From: Paludisphaera borealis
Lineage (GTDB): Bacteria > Planctomycetota > Planctomycetia > Isosphaerales > Isosphaeraceae
Direction of reading: 5' to 3'
DNA length: 64,000 nucleotides
Assembly (NCBI RefSeq): GCF_001956985.1
Contig: NZ_CP019082.1
Coordinates: forward strand, 7,192,001-7,256,000
The position numbers and the translations under genes are program-made. Positions 51,857-60,300 of the stretch are shown piece after piece (the stretch's first letter is position 1; every line of letters starts with the position of its first letter). Below the pieces are notes generated by a model. The model was not told the DNA's origin. It searched no databases and saw nothing but the letters and a program-made list of their open reading frames with translations.

Positions 51857-54631
51857 GTGACTACGCTCGAATCCGAACCCAGCAGCAAAAAGCCGGCTCC
51901 TTCCGGAGCTCGATCGCGGCAAGGCGGAATCCGACCGTTCCGGGCCCACGTGATCTGGGCCGTCTTCAAGCGCAATCTTCAGAGCTATTTCAGCAACCCG
52001 GCCGGATACGTGTTCATCACGTTGTTCGTCTTCATCAGCTCGGCGGTCGCGTTCTGGCAGGACGAGTTCTTCACCAACAACCTGGCGAACCTCGACCAGC
52101 TCAACCGGTACATGCCGTACTTGCTTCTGTTCTTCATCCCGGCGATCACGATGAACTCGTGGGCCGACGAGCGGAGGCAAGGGACCGACGAACTGCTGCT
52201 GACCCTCCCCGCCCACGACCTCGACGTGGTGCTCGGCAAGTACTTCGCGGCCCTCGGCATTTTCACGGTGGCCTTGCTGTTCTCGTCGAGCCACCTGCTG
52301 GTGCTCTCGTATCTCGGCTCTCCCGACCTCGGCGTGATGGCGTCGACGTACCTCGGCTACTGGCTGATGGGCGCGCTGTTGATCGCCGTGGGGATGGTGG
52401 CGTCGCTCTTGTCGTCGAACGTCACGGTCGCGTTCATCCTGGGCGCCCTGTTCTGCGCCATACCGATCTTTCTGGGAGGGATCGGGTCGCCGACCGGCGG
52501 TCCGCTCCGTCGCCGGCTTGAAGGGTGGTCGGTGCCGGCCCAGTTCCACGATTTCGGCGTCGGGGTGGTCACGCTGTCGGGCCTCTTCTACTTCGTCGCG
52601 CTGGCCGCGGCCATGCTCTACCTGAACATGGTGCTGCTGGGCCGCCGGCACTGGGCGGGAGGCGAGGCCAGCAAGGGCCTCTGGTTCCACGCGGCGGTTC
52701 GGTTCGCGGCGGTGATCCTGGCCCTGTTCAGCCTCAATATGATGATCGAGCACCTGGGCGCCCGCGCCGACGCCAGCTCCGAAAAGCTGCACACGCTGTC
52801 GGCCGAATCGATCGAATTGATCGATCAGATCAAGGACGACCGGCCGGTCATGATCCAGGCGTTCTACAGCCCGGAGGTTCCCCGCGAGTACGTCGAAACC
52901 AAGACCGACCTGCTGGACCTGTTGCAGAGCTACGCGGCCCGCAGCCGGGGGAAGATCCAGCTCAACCTGACGCCGACCGAAACGTACTCGACCGCCGCCC
53001 GTGAGGCCGAGAAGCGGTTCGGGATCGAGCCCAGGCGGGTCGTCACGACCGACCAGGCCAAGCAGTCGTCCACCGAGATCTTCCTCGGCGTCGCCTTCAC
53101 CTCGGGTCTTGAAGAGGTGGTGATCCCGTTCTTCGACCGCGGCCTGCCCGTGGAATACGAGCTGACGCGATCGATCCAGGTGGTCTCGCGGAGCAAGCGG
53201 AAGAAGGTCGGCATCCTCTCGACCGACGCCAAGATGATGGGGGGCTTCAATCAGCAGAGCTTCGGCCAGACGCCCGAATGGTCGATCGTCACCGAGCTGA
53301 AGAAGCAGTACGAGGTGACTTCGGTCTCGCCCGACACCCCGATCGCCGACGATTTCGACGCCCTGCTCGTCGCCCAGCCGTCGTCGCTGACCCAGAAGCA
53401 GATCGACAACCTGACCGCCTACGTCAAGAACGGGGGCCCCGCGCTCCTGTTCCTCGACCCGTTCCCGGTCGACAACCCGCAGATTTCCCCCGAAGTCCCC
53501 CGGGCGCCTGCCGGTGGGCCGTTCGGCGGCAGTCCTCCGCCCGAGCAGAAGGGGAACCTCAGGCCGCTGCTCGACCTGGTGGGCATCGACTGGCCGACCA
53601 CCGAGATCGTCTGGAACTCGTACAACCCCCATCCCCAGCTCGCCGACCTCCCCCCCGAGGTCGTGTTCATCGGCCGAGGGAGTGGTGAGAAAGACGCGTT
53701 CAACCCGGACCAGAGCGCGACGTCGGGCCTTCAGGAGATCGTCACCCTGTTCCCCGGCATGCTGCGAAGCAAGGGGGGGGGAGCCGGTCCCGAGTTCACG
53801 CCGCTGTTGCGAACCAGCGACGCCGGCGGCTTGATCTCCTGGTCCGAGACGGCGCAGCAGGGCTTCATGGGGATCTCCGGGATCAACCCCCGGCGTCGCC
53901 ACCTGCCCAGCGACGTCGGCTACACGCTGGCCGCCCGGGTCAAGGGAGCGGCGGCCGGCGAGCCCAAGCCCGCCAGCGATCCCGCCAAGAAGGACGAGAA
54001 GAAGCCCGAGGAGAAGCCCGCGACCATCAACGTGATCGCCATCGCCGACCTCGACATCATCTCCGAGCAGTTCTTCGAGCTGCGGCGGCGGAAGATCGAG
54101 AACCTCGACTTCGACAACGTGACCTTCGTGCTCAACTGCGTCGACGTCCTGGCCGGCGACGAGTCGTTCGTCACGCTCCGCAAGAAGCGGCCCAAGCACC
54201 GGACGCTCGTGGCGATCGAGGAGCAGACCAAGGACTTCCTCGAAGCGTTGCAGAACCAGACCAAGTCGGCCGAGGACGCCGCCAAGAACAAGCTCGACGA
54301 CGCCCAGAAGGCGTTCGACAAGCAAGTCGACCAGGTCAAGACCCGAACCGACCTCGACGAGCGGACCAAGGAGATCATGCTGGCCAACCTCCAGGAGGTC
54401 GCCCAGCGCCGGCTCGACGTCGAAAAGCAGAAGATCGAGGACGAGAAGCTCAACCAGATCCGCGAGGGCAAGGCCGACTCGGAGCAGAAGACCCGGGCCA
54501 TCGAGAACCGGGTCCGCTACCTGGCCGCGGCGATCCCGCCGCTTCCCCCGCTGATCCTGGGGATCATCGTCTTCATCACCCGGCTCCGTCGCGAGAACCT
54601 GGGCGCCAGCCCCAAGCGGCTGGCGGCCTGA
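51857..54631 (+). CDS. Fused ABC permease and GldG-like auxiliary protein
   Basis: The GTG at 51857 has AGAGGAA upstream. In 924 residues it joins two parts. Residues ~35-300 are an ABC-2 permease of the GldF type: VIWAVFKRNLQSYFSNPAGY, six hydrophobic helices, and the WADERRQGTDELLLTLP segment. Residues ~310-700 are a GldG-like soluble domain (RADASSEKLHTLSAESI, KIQLNLTPTETYSTA, then FLDPFPVDNP). A coiled coil (~790-870) and one C-terminal helix (YLAAAIPPLPPLILGIIVFI) finish the chain. In Flavobacteria these are separate proteins. It should pair with the ATPase upstream and the DUF4340 protein downstream to form one envelope complex with unknown substrate. Confidence 0.92.
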   Translation: MTTLESEPSSKKPAPSGARSRQGGIRPFRAHVIWAVFKRNLQSYFSNPAGYVFITLFVFISSAVAFWQDEFFTNNLANLDQLNRYMPYLLLFFIPAITMNSWADERRQGTDELLLTLPAHDLDVVLGKYFAALGIFTVALLFSSSHLLVLSYLGSPDLGVMASTYLGYWLMGALLIAVGMVASLLSSNVTVAFILGALFCAIPIFLGGIGSPTGGPLRRRLEGWSVPAQFHDFGVGVVTLSGLFYFVALAAAMLYLNMVLLGRRHWAGGEASKGLWFHAAVRFAAVILALFSLNMMIEHLGARADASSEKLHTLSAESIELIDQIKDDRPVMIQAFYSPEVPREYVETKTDLLDLLQSYAARSRGKIQLNLTPTETYSTAAREAEKRFGIEPRRVVTTDQAKQSSTEIFLGVAFTSGLEEVVIPFFDRGLPVEYELTRSIQVVSRSKRKKVGILSTDAKMMGGFNQQSFGQTPEWSIVTELKKQYEVTSVSPDTPIADDFDALLVAQPSSLTQKQIDNLTAYVKNGGPALLFLDPFPVDNPQISPEVPRAPAGGPFGGSPPPEQKGNLRPLLDLVGIDWPTTEIVWNSYNPHPQLADLPPEVVFIGRGSGEKDAFNPDQSATSGLQEIVTLFPGMLRSKGGGAGPEFTPLLRTSDAGGLISWSETAQQGFMGISGINPRRRHLPSDVGYTLAARVKGAAAGEPKPASDPAKKDEKKPEEKPATINVIAIADLDIISEQFFELRRRKIENLDFDNVTFVLNCVDVLAGDESFVTLRKKRPKHRTLVAIEEQTKDFLEALQNQTKSAEDAAKNKLDDAQKAFDKQVDQVKTRTDLDERTKEIMLANLQEVAQRRLDVEKQKIEDEKLNQIREGKADSEQKTRAIENRVRYLAAAIPPLPPLILGIIVFITRLRRENLGASPKRLAA

Positions 54632-54686
54632 GCCCGTCGCAACGTCATCCGCATCCAGAGAACACGCAGGAATCGCAAGAGGAACG

Positions 54687-56228
54687 ATGATGACCGAGCT
54701 TTGGAAAACGGGGGTCTTCGTCGCGGTGGCCCTGGCGCTCACCGGGGCCGCCGTGATCACGACCCGAGACCGCGTCACGCGGAACGAAGCGTTCAACGAC
54801 CAGGGGCAGCCCTTCTTCCCCGAGTTCAAGGACCCCCTGCTCTGCACCGACCTGGAAGTCGTCGACTTCGACCCGTCGACGGCCACCGCCTCGCGGTTCC
54901 GGGTCATGTTCAAGGACAACACGTGGGTCATCCCGTCGCACTACGACTACCCGGCCGACGCCCGCGATCGGCTCTCCAAGACGGCCGCCGCCGTCATGGA
55001 CCTGACCAAGGACTCGATCCGGTCGGACAACGGCGACGACCAGGAAGCCATGGGGGTCATCGACCCGCTTGACGCCAAGGTCAGCGCCCTCAAGGGGCGC
55101 GGCAAGCGGATCACGCTCCGCGACGCCTCCGAGAAGGTCCTCGCCGAGTTCGTGATCGGCGACGAGGTCAAGGACCGGTCCGGCCAGCGCTACGTCCGCG
55201 TGCCGGGGCAAAAGCGGATCTACGGCGTCGCGGTCAAGGCCGAGCCCTCGACCCGGTTCGCCGACTGGATCGAGACGAACCTCCTCAAGGTCGACGCCGC
55301 CAAGCTGCGTAAAATCGAGTTCGACAACTACAAGGTCAACCTCGAACAGGGCTATCAAAAGGGCGAAGTCCTCGACGTCGACCGCAAGGATTCCGCCGCC
55401 CCCTGGACGATGCCCGGCCTCGCAGCCGGCCAGGAGGTCAACCCCGACAAGATGAAAGCCGTCACCGACGCCCTGGCCGATCTCAAGATCGTCGGCGTGC
55501 GGCTCAAGCCCGCCGGCCTGACGCGCGACCTCAAGAAAAGCGACCAGAAGGGGATCACCCTCACGGCGCCCACCGTCGCCTCGCTCCAAGGCAAGGGCTT
55601 CTACATGACCAAGGACGGCCAGCTTCTCTCGAACCAGGGAGACGTCCGGGTCTACACCGACGAGGGGGTCGTCTACACCCTTCGGTTCGGCGAAGTCACG
55701 TTCGGCGCCGGCGACGAACTCGAAGTCGGCGAGCGCGACGACGCCGAGAAGAAGAAGGACGAGCCCAAGAAGAAGGACGGCGCGACGGCCGAAAACCGTT
55801 ACGTGATGGTCACCGTTTCGTTCGACCCCACGCTCATCCCCGAGCCCAGGGTCGAGGAGGCCAAGCCGTCAGTCCCCGTCGGCCAGCTCCCCGCCGACGT
55901 GCTCGCCCCCGATCCCAAAGATCCCAAGACGATCGCCGCAGAGGAAGTCGCCAAGAAGAAGGCCGAGATGGAGAAGGCCGAGTACGAGAAGAAGATCGCC
56001 GACGGCAAGAAGCGGGCCAAGGAGCTGACCGACCGGTTCGCGTCGTGGTACTACGTCACGCCCGGCGCCAGCTTCCGATCGATCAACCTCGACCGCGCCG
56101 CCCTCGTCCGCCCCAAGCAGGTGCCCGCCCCGCCCGGAGGCGCCGCCGGATTCCCAGGATTCCCCGGCGGCGGCGAAATGCCGACGTTCCCCGACGGCGC
56201 CGGCGGACTGCCTCAGGTCCACCCCTGA
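54687..56228 (+). CDS. DUF4340 domain protein
   Basis: A 513-residue protein with one N-terminal membrane anchor (TGVFVAVALALTGAAVITT) and a long outer domain of the DUF4340 type: VDFDPSTATASRFRV, FVIGDEVKDRSGQRYVR and ADWIETNLLKVDAAKLRKIEF are the recognisable strands. A charged Lys/Glu helix (~430-470) and a Gly/Pro-rich end (PGGAAGFPGFPGGGEMP) follow. GAGGAA lies just before two tandem ATGs. DUF4340 proteins regularly follow GldG-like genes and are thought to be part of the same complex. Good operon candidate: 55 bases after the fused permease. Confidence 0.9.
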   Translation: MMTELWKTGVFVAVALALTGAAVITTRDRVTRNEAFNDQGQPFFPEFKDPLLCTDLEVVDFDPSTATASRFRVMFKDNTWVIPSHYDYPADARDRLSKTAAAVMDLTKDSIRSDNGDDQEAMGVIDPLDAKVSALKGRGKRITLRDASEKVLAEFVIGDEVKDRSGQRYVRVPGQKRIYGVAVKAEPSTRFADWIETNLLKVDAAKLRKIEFDNYKVNLEQGYQKGEVLDVDRKDSAAPWTMPGLAAGQEVNPDKMKAVTDALADLKIVGVRLKPAGLTRDLKKSDQKGITLTAPTVASLQGKGFYMTKDGQLLSNQGDVRVYTDEGVVYTLRFGEVTFGAGDELEVGERDDAEKKKDEPKKKDGATAENRYVMVTVSFDPTLIPEPRVEEAKPSVPVGQLPADVLAPDPKDPKTIAAEEVAKKKAEMEKAEYEKKIADGKKRAKELTDRFASWYYVTPGASFRSINLDRAALVRPKQVPAPPGGAAGFPGFPGGGEMPTFPDGAGGLPQVHP

Positions 56229-56265
56229 CGCCTCGCCGACGACCTTCCAGCGGACCCGCCCCCGG

Positions 56266-56292
56266 GGCCGTCGAGTCCGAACCTCGACGGCC
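56266..56292 (+). terminator. Hairpin terminator of the ABC/DUF4340 operon
   Basis: A perfect 10-base-pair stem GGCCGTCGAG/CTCGACGGCC with a seven-base loop, 38 bases after the DUF4340 stop. There is no T run, so it may need other factors. Confidence 0.5.
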
Positions 56293-56500
56293 GCCGGGGC
56301 GTCTGTGCTTCCGGCGCATGGGAGTCTCGGCCCGACTATGGTAGAATGGCGGCACGCCAGACCGGCGCGTGCGGCCGAACGGGTCTTGCAACGATCCCGT
56401 GGTCAGACGTAAAGTCTTGAATGTTCTGTTCTTGAAGAGGCAGCCAGGGGACCGGCCGAATTTCGGTCCGCGCCCTGGCCGCCGAACTGGGGAAGCGGCG

Positions 56501-57124
56501 ATGGCTAGCAGCACGGGCATCGATACCTCGAATCCTTCGACCAGGGAAGCCTCGCAGACCAGGGGGATGCGCCACGTCCTTTCCGCCCTGGTTCAGAACC
56601 GGCCCGGGGTACTCGCCCACGTATCGGGGATGTTCGCCTCGCGGGGCTACAACATCGACAGCCTGGCCGTCGGCGAGACCGAGAACCCCTTGCTCTCGCG
56701 GATCACCGTGGTGGTGATGGGCGACGACCGGTATCTCGAGCAGGTGCGCAAGCAGCTCGAGAAGATCGTCACCGTGGTGAAGGTCCATGACATCTCGAAG
56801 GAAGACTACGTCGAACGCGACTTGATGCTGATCAAGATCAAGGCGACGCCGGCCAACCGGATGGAAATCCAGTCTCTGGTGCAGATCTTCCGGGGACGGA
56901 TCGTCGACGTCAGTCTTGAAGAAGTCATGATCGAGATCTCGGGGCAGGAGAAGAAGGTCGAGGCCTTCATCGAAGCCGTCCGCGGCTACGGGATTCTCGA
57001 GATGGCCCGGACGGGCCGGATCGCGCTGGTCCGCGGCTGCCGGAGCATCGAGGAAAACGCCCCGGACGCGTCGTCGCCCGTCGAGGACGCAGAGCCGATG
57101 GTTCATGGGCATTCCGAGCTTTGA
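56501..57124 (+). CDS. ilvN: Acetolactate synthase regulatory (small) subunit
   Basis: Read from the ATG at 56501 (GGGGAAG upstream), 207 residues. After a short leader, an ACT domain begins [23 protein letters not shown] and continues [13 protein letters not shown], the valine-binding region; a second ACT-like domain covers [22 protein letters not shown] to [11 protein letters not shown]. The subunit gives the catalytic IlvB its valine feedback control. ilvB, the usual partner upstream, is absent from this window. The ~270 bases before the start include a possible -10 TAGAAT near 56342. ilvC follows after 175 bases. Confidence 0.95.
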   Translation: MASSTGIDTSNPSTREASQTRGMRHVLSALVQNRPGVLAHVSGMFASRGYNIDSLAVGETENPLLSRITVVVMGDDRYLEQVRKQLEKIVTVVKVHDISKEDYVERDLMLIKIKATPANRMEIQSLVQIFRGRIVDVSLEEVMIEISGQEKKVEAFIEAVRGYGILEMARTGRIALVRGCRSIEENAPDASSPVEDAEPMVHGHSEL

Positions 57125-57299
57125 GCTGTTTCGGCCCACGCCGTCGTCGCCCCGCGACGCGAGCCCGTCGCCTTGCGTCGCTTTCCCGCCCGGCCTTCAA
57201 GCGACGCCCGCCGAACCAACCCGCCCGGGACTGAGCCGATCAGGCCCCGGGTCTTCTATTCCTACTCTTACGACAAGACGAGCCACCGAGGAGAACGCG

Positions 57300-58304
57300 A
57301 TGCCCGCCCAGATGTACTACGATCAGGACGCCGACCTTTCGCTGCTCAAGGGCAAGACGGTGGCGATCATCGGCTACGGCAGCCAGGGTCACGCCCACGC
57401 CCAGAACCTCCGCGATTCGGGATGCAACGTGGTGGTCGGCCAGCGGCCGGGCTCCGCCAACTACGACATCGCCGTCAACGACGGGTTCAAGCCGGTCTCG
57501 GCGGCCGAGGCGGCCGAAGCGGGCGACCTGGTCAACCTTCTGCTCCCCGACGAAGTCCAGGGCGACATCTACGCCAACGACGTCAAGCCGCACCTTCGCC
57601 CCGGCAACCTGCTGCTCTGCTCCCACGGTTTCAACATCCACTTCGGACAGGTCGTGCCGCCGAAGGGCGTCGACAGCGCCCTCGTGGCCCCCAAGGGCCC
57701 CGGGCACCTCGTCCGCAGCGAGTACGTTCGTGGCGGCGGCGTCCCCTGCTTGATCGCCACCGCCGACGACTGCTCCCCCGCCGGCAAGGCCCTGGCCCTC
57801 GCCTACGCCAAGGGCATCGGCGGCGCCCGCGCCGGCGTCTTGCAGACCACCTTCGCCGAAGAGACCGAGACCGACCTGTTCGGCGAGCAAGTCGTGCTCT
57901 GCGGCGGCCTCAGCGCCCTGGTCAAGATGGGCTATGAGACGCTGGTCGAAGCCGGCTACCAGCCGGAGAGCGCGTACTTCGAGTGCGTCCACGAGCTGAA
58001 GCTGATCGTCGACCTGATCTATCAGGGCGGCCTCGACTACATGCGGTACAGCATCTCGAACACGGCCGAATACGGCGATTACAGCCGGGGCCCGCGGATC
58101 ATCAACGAGCAGACCCGCGAGGAGATGCGGAAGATCCTCCGCGAGATCCAGTCGGGCCAGTTCGCCCGCGAGTGGATTCTCGAAAACAAGGCCAACAACC
58201 CCGTGTTCAACGCCACCAAGAAGCTCGAACGCAAGCACCCGGTCGAGACCGTCGGCAAGCGGCTCCGCGCTCTCATGCCGTGGATCAAAGCCAAGACGGT
58301 CTGA
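57300..58304 (+). CDS. ilvC: Ketol-acid reductoisomerase
   Basis: Read from the ATG at 57300 with GAGGAGA upstream; upstream codons back to 57105 are not part of the family. The 334-residue length is that of class I KARI. NADPH fold [11 protein letters not shown] at 25-35, [13 protein letters not shown], metal/substrate residues in [11 protein letters not shown] and [13 protein letters not shown], and C-terminal NTAEYGD are all present. The enzyme turns acetolactate or acetohydroxybutyrate into the dihydroxy acids of the valine/isoleucine pathway. Likely co-expressed with ilvN. Confidence 0.97.
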   Translation: MPAQMYYDQDADLSLLKGKTVAIIGYGSQGHAHAQNLRDSGCNVVVGQRPGSANYDIAVNDGFKPVSAAEAAEAGDLVNLLLPDEVQGDIYANDVKPHLRPGNLLLCSHGFNIHFGQVVPPKGVDSALVAPKGPGHLVRSEYVRGGGVPCLIATADDCSPAGKALALAYAKGIGGARAGVLQTTFAEETETDLFGEQVVLCGGLSALVKMGYETLVEAGYQPESAYFECVHELKLIVDLIYQGGLDYMRYSISNTAEYGDYSRGPRIINEQTREEMRKILREIQSGQFAREWILENKANNPVFNATKKLERKHPVETVGKRLRALMPWIKAKTV

Positions 58305-58324
58305 CCCATCCGAGGTCGTTTTTC

Positions 58325-59233
58325 ATGCCGCTCTACCGGGAGTGTCCTTCCTGCCGAGCCCTGCTCACGGAGGACCAGCTTACGACCTCCGAGGGGCTGT
58401 GCCCCTATTGCGACGCCCGGGTCGGAGCCCATGGCGAGTTTGCGAGCCCCGACGCCGCCCCGGACACCCGGCGGCGGCGTCCGCTCGTCCCGCTCTCGGC
58501 CCCCGCGACCCTGAGCGGCAAGCTCGCGACGGCTCTGTTCCTGCTCTTCGAGCAATTCGCGCTGATCGCCGGCCTGATGCTCCTCATCAAATTGCCGTCG
58601 AACATCGGAATCGAGCTGATCGCCGACCAGAACCCCAACCGCGTCGACCCGGTCGAGATCCTTCGCCTCAAGATCCTGGTCGATCTCTTCTTCGGCCCGA
58701 TCTACATGGCCGGAATCGTCACCCTGCTGGCGAACCGCATGTCGGGCCTGCCGACGACGTTCCGCGAGGCGGCCCAGGCGGGCCTCCACAACTGGGCCTC
58801 GCTGTTCGCCGCTCGGATCGTCTCGGGGTTTTTCATCCTCTGCGGCGTGATCCTCTTCATCATCCCGGGGATCATCCTCGCCATCCGCTACAGCCTGATC
58901 GACGAAGCGGTGGTGCTCGAAGGCGCAACCGTCGCCGACTCACGCGCCCGCAGTTCCGCCCTGACGGCGGGGAAGGAACTCAAGATCTTTCTGGCCGGCC
59001 TCGTCTCATTCTTCCTCATCGCCGCCTTCTTCGAGCTGACCCGCGATCTCGCCGGCCAGGCGGGACTGTTCGACGACCCCTTGACCCGCGCGGCCTTCGA
59101 CAGCCTGGTCGATGTCTTCGCCATCTTCTACTCGATCGTGCTGTTCCTCTATTACTGGGAAGCACGCACCGAACGGGAATCCGCCGGCCTCCTGCTGACG
59201 GCCTCCAAGGAAGTCCAGAACTACGAGCTTTAG
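58325..59233 (+). CDS. Zinc-ribbon membrane protein (YciC/glycerophosphodiesterase-membrane-domain-like)
   Basis: The ATG at 58325 opens a 302-residue protein with a zinc ribbon made by CPSC (7-10) and CPYC (26-29). Five to six membrane helices follow (~65-85, ~120-140, ~165-195, ~225-250, ~275-290), with the loop RIVSGFFILCGVILFIIPGI and AIRYSLIDEAVVLEG, a pattern of the YciC/GDPD membrane-domain group. The function is unknown; such proteins are often linked to membrane stress or lipid turnover. It follows ilvC after 20 bases, so it is probably on the same transcript, although no metabolic link is apparent. Confidence 0.85.
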   Translation: MPLYRECPSCRALLTEDQLTTSEGLCPYCDARVGAHGEFASPDAAPDTRRRRPLVPLSAPATLSGKLATALFLLFEQFALIAGLMLLIKLPSNIGIELIADQNPNRVDPVEILRLKILVDLFFGPIYMAGIVTLLANRMSGLPTTFREAAQAGLHNWASLFAARIVSGFFILCGVILFIIPGIILAIRYSLIDEAVVLEGATVADSRARSSALTAGKELKIFLAGLVSFFLIAAFFELTRDLAGQAGLFDDPLTRAAFDSLVDVFAIFYSIVLFLYYWEARTERESAGLLLTASKEVQNYEL

Positions 59234-59284
59234 CTTTCGCGGTCGATCCGCCAGCCCGTTCCCATCAAGGTTGTTTTCAAAGCC

Positions 59285-59515
59285 ATGGCCGACCCCATTC
59301 AGAAAGCGCCGGAGAACGTCTCGGGCCGATACTACGTCGATCTGACGTGCATCGACTGCGACCTCTGCCGCGAGACCGCGCCCGCGCACTTCGTCCGCAA
59401 CAACGACGACGGCCATACCTTCGTCGTCAAGCAACCAAAGTCGCCCGACGAGGAAGCCGCCTGCCACCTGGCGATGCTGGAATGCCCCGTCGAAGCCATC
59501 GGCGACGACGGCTGA
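59285..59515 (+). CDS. Single-cluster [4Fe-4S] ferredoxin
   Basis: A 76-residue ferredoxin. The cluster ligands are C22, C25 and C28 (CIDCDLC) with C67 (ECPVEAI). C60 could add a disulfide with no second cluster. The chain is of the short Fer4_13/Fer4_15 type that carries electrons to P450s or reductases. It comes 51 bases after the zinc-ribbon gene, with no other redox gene beside it; the partner enzyme cannot be named. Confidence 0.9.
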   Translation: MADPIQKAPENVSGRYYVDLTCIDCDLCRETAPAHFVRNNDDGHTFVVKQPKSPDEEAACHLAMLECPVEAIGDDG

Positions 59516-59741
59516 GAGGCTTCCCGGGACGTCCGTCGCCTTCGAGCCCGCGCGCCCGGGTCGAACACCGCGGTGGCAGACTCTCCGGAGACCTCGGCGC
59601 CGGGCTCGATCTTCCGCGGGACAAACGGGGACGTTCGGGTTATCATGCGAACCAGCATGCCCCCATTCCCCCGGCCGCCGCGACTCTCGGGCGGTCGGGC
59701 CGGACGTTCCCGGCGATCCTGAACCTCGGAAGGAGCCTCGG

Positions 59742-60296
59742 ATGAGAATGCGACACCTCGCGGCGTGGTTTTCTGGAGCGGCCCTCCTCGGGACGGGGGC
59801 GACGCTCCTGTGGGCCCAACCGCCCCAACCCCAGCGAGCAGCTCCGGCGCAGGCGGAACGGGACAAGCTCCGCGCCGAGGTCATCAAGCTCCGAACCGAA
59901 TCCGAGATGCTCCGGTTCGATTACGAACTCGCCCGCGACGGCGTCCTGGAAGAGCTGAAGATGGGCAGATCGATGAAGATGGCCGGACAGCTCATGGGAG
60001 CCTTCGGCGGCCTCCAGGCCGCGATCAACGAACCGCAAGCGGAGCCGCCCGGCCTGGCTCCGGGGCAGGTGCCGGAGCCGGACCAGGGAAAGGCGGCCGA
60101 GGCGGCGAAAGCCGCGAAACAAGAGGAAAAGAAGGCGGCGCTGGAAAACAGCAAAGCCGCGGAGGAGATGGCGAAGCAGGAAGCGGCGTTCATCGCCGAG
60201 CAAAAGAAGGACCTCGGCCGCCGGTTCACGTTGCTGACGGAAAAGCGGCTGGAGCTTGAGGACGCCGAGCGGAACTACCACGAGAGCCTCCGCTGA
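59742..60296 (+). CDS. Exported coiled-coil protein of unknown function
   Basis: GGAAGGAG precedes the ATG. The 184-residue protein has a signal peptide (residues ~5-26, cleavage near ALLGTGATLLWAQ) and two charged helical stretches: AERDKLRAEVIKLRTESEML (~38-60) and a Lys/Ala/Glu-rich coiled coil (~115-180). A glutamine/proline-rich hinge joins them. Probably a periplasmic or surface protein; no family recognised. It is the only gene between the ferredoxin and the convergent glycosidase-like gene, whose end is 4 bases beyond its stop. Confidence 0.75.
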   Translation: MRMRHLAAWFSGAALLGTGATLLWAQPPQPQRAAPAQAERDKLRAEVIKLRTESEMLRFDYELARDGVLEELKMGRSMKMAGQLMGAFGGLQAAINEPQAEPPGLAPGQVPEPDQGKAAEAAKAAKQEEKKAALENSKAAEEMAKQEAAFIAEQKKDLGRRFTLLTEKRLELEDAERNYHESLR

Positions 60297-60300
60297 GTCG

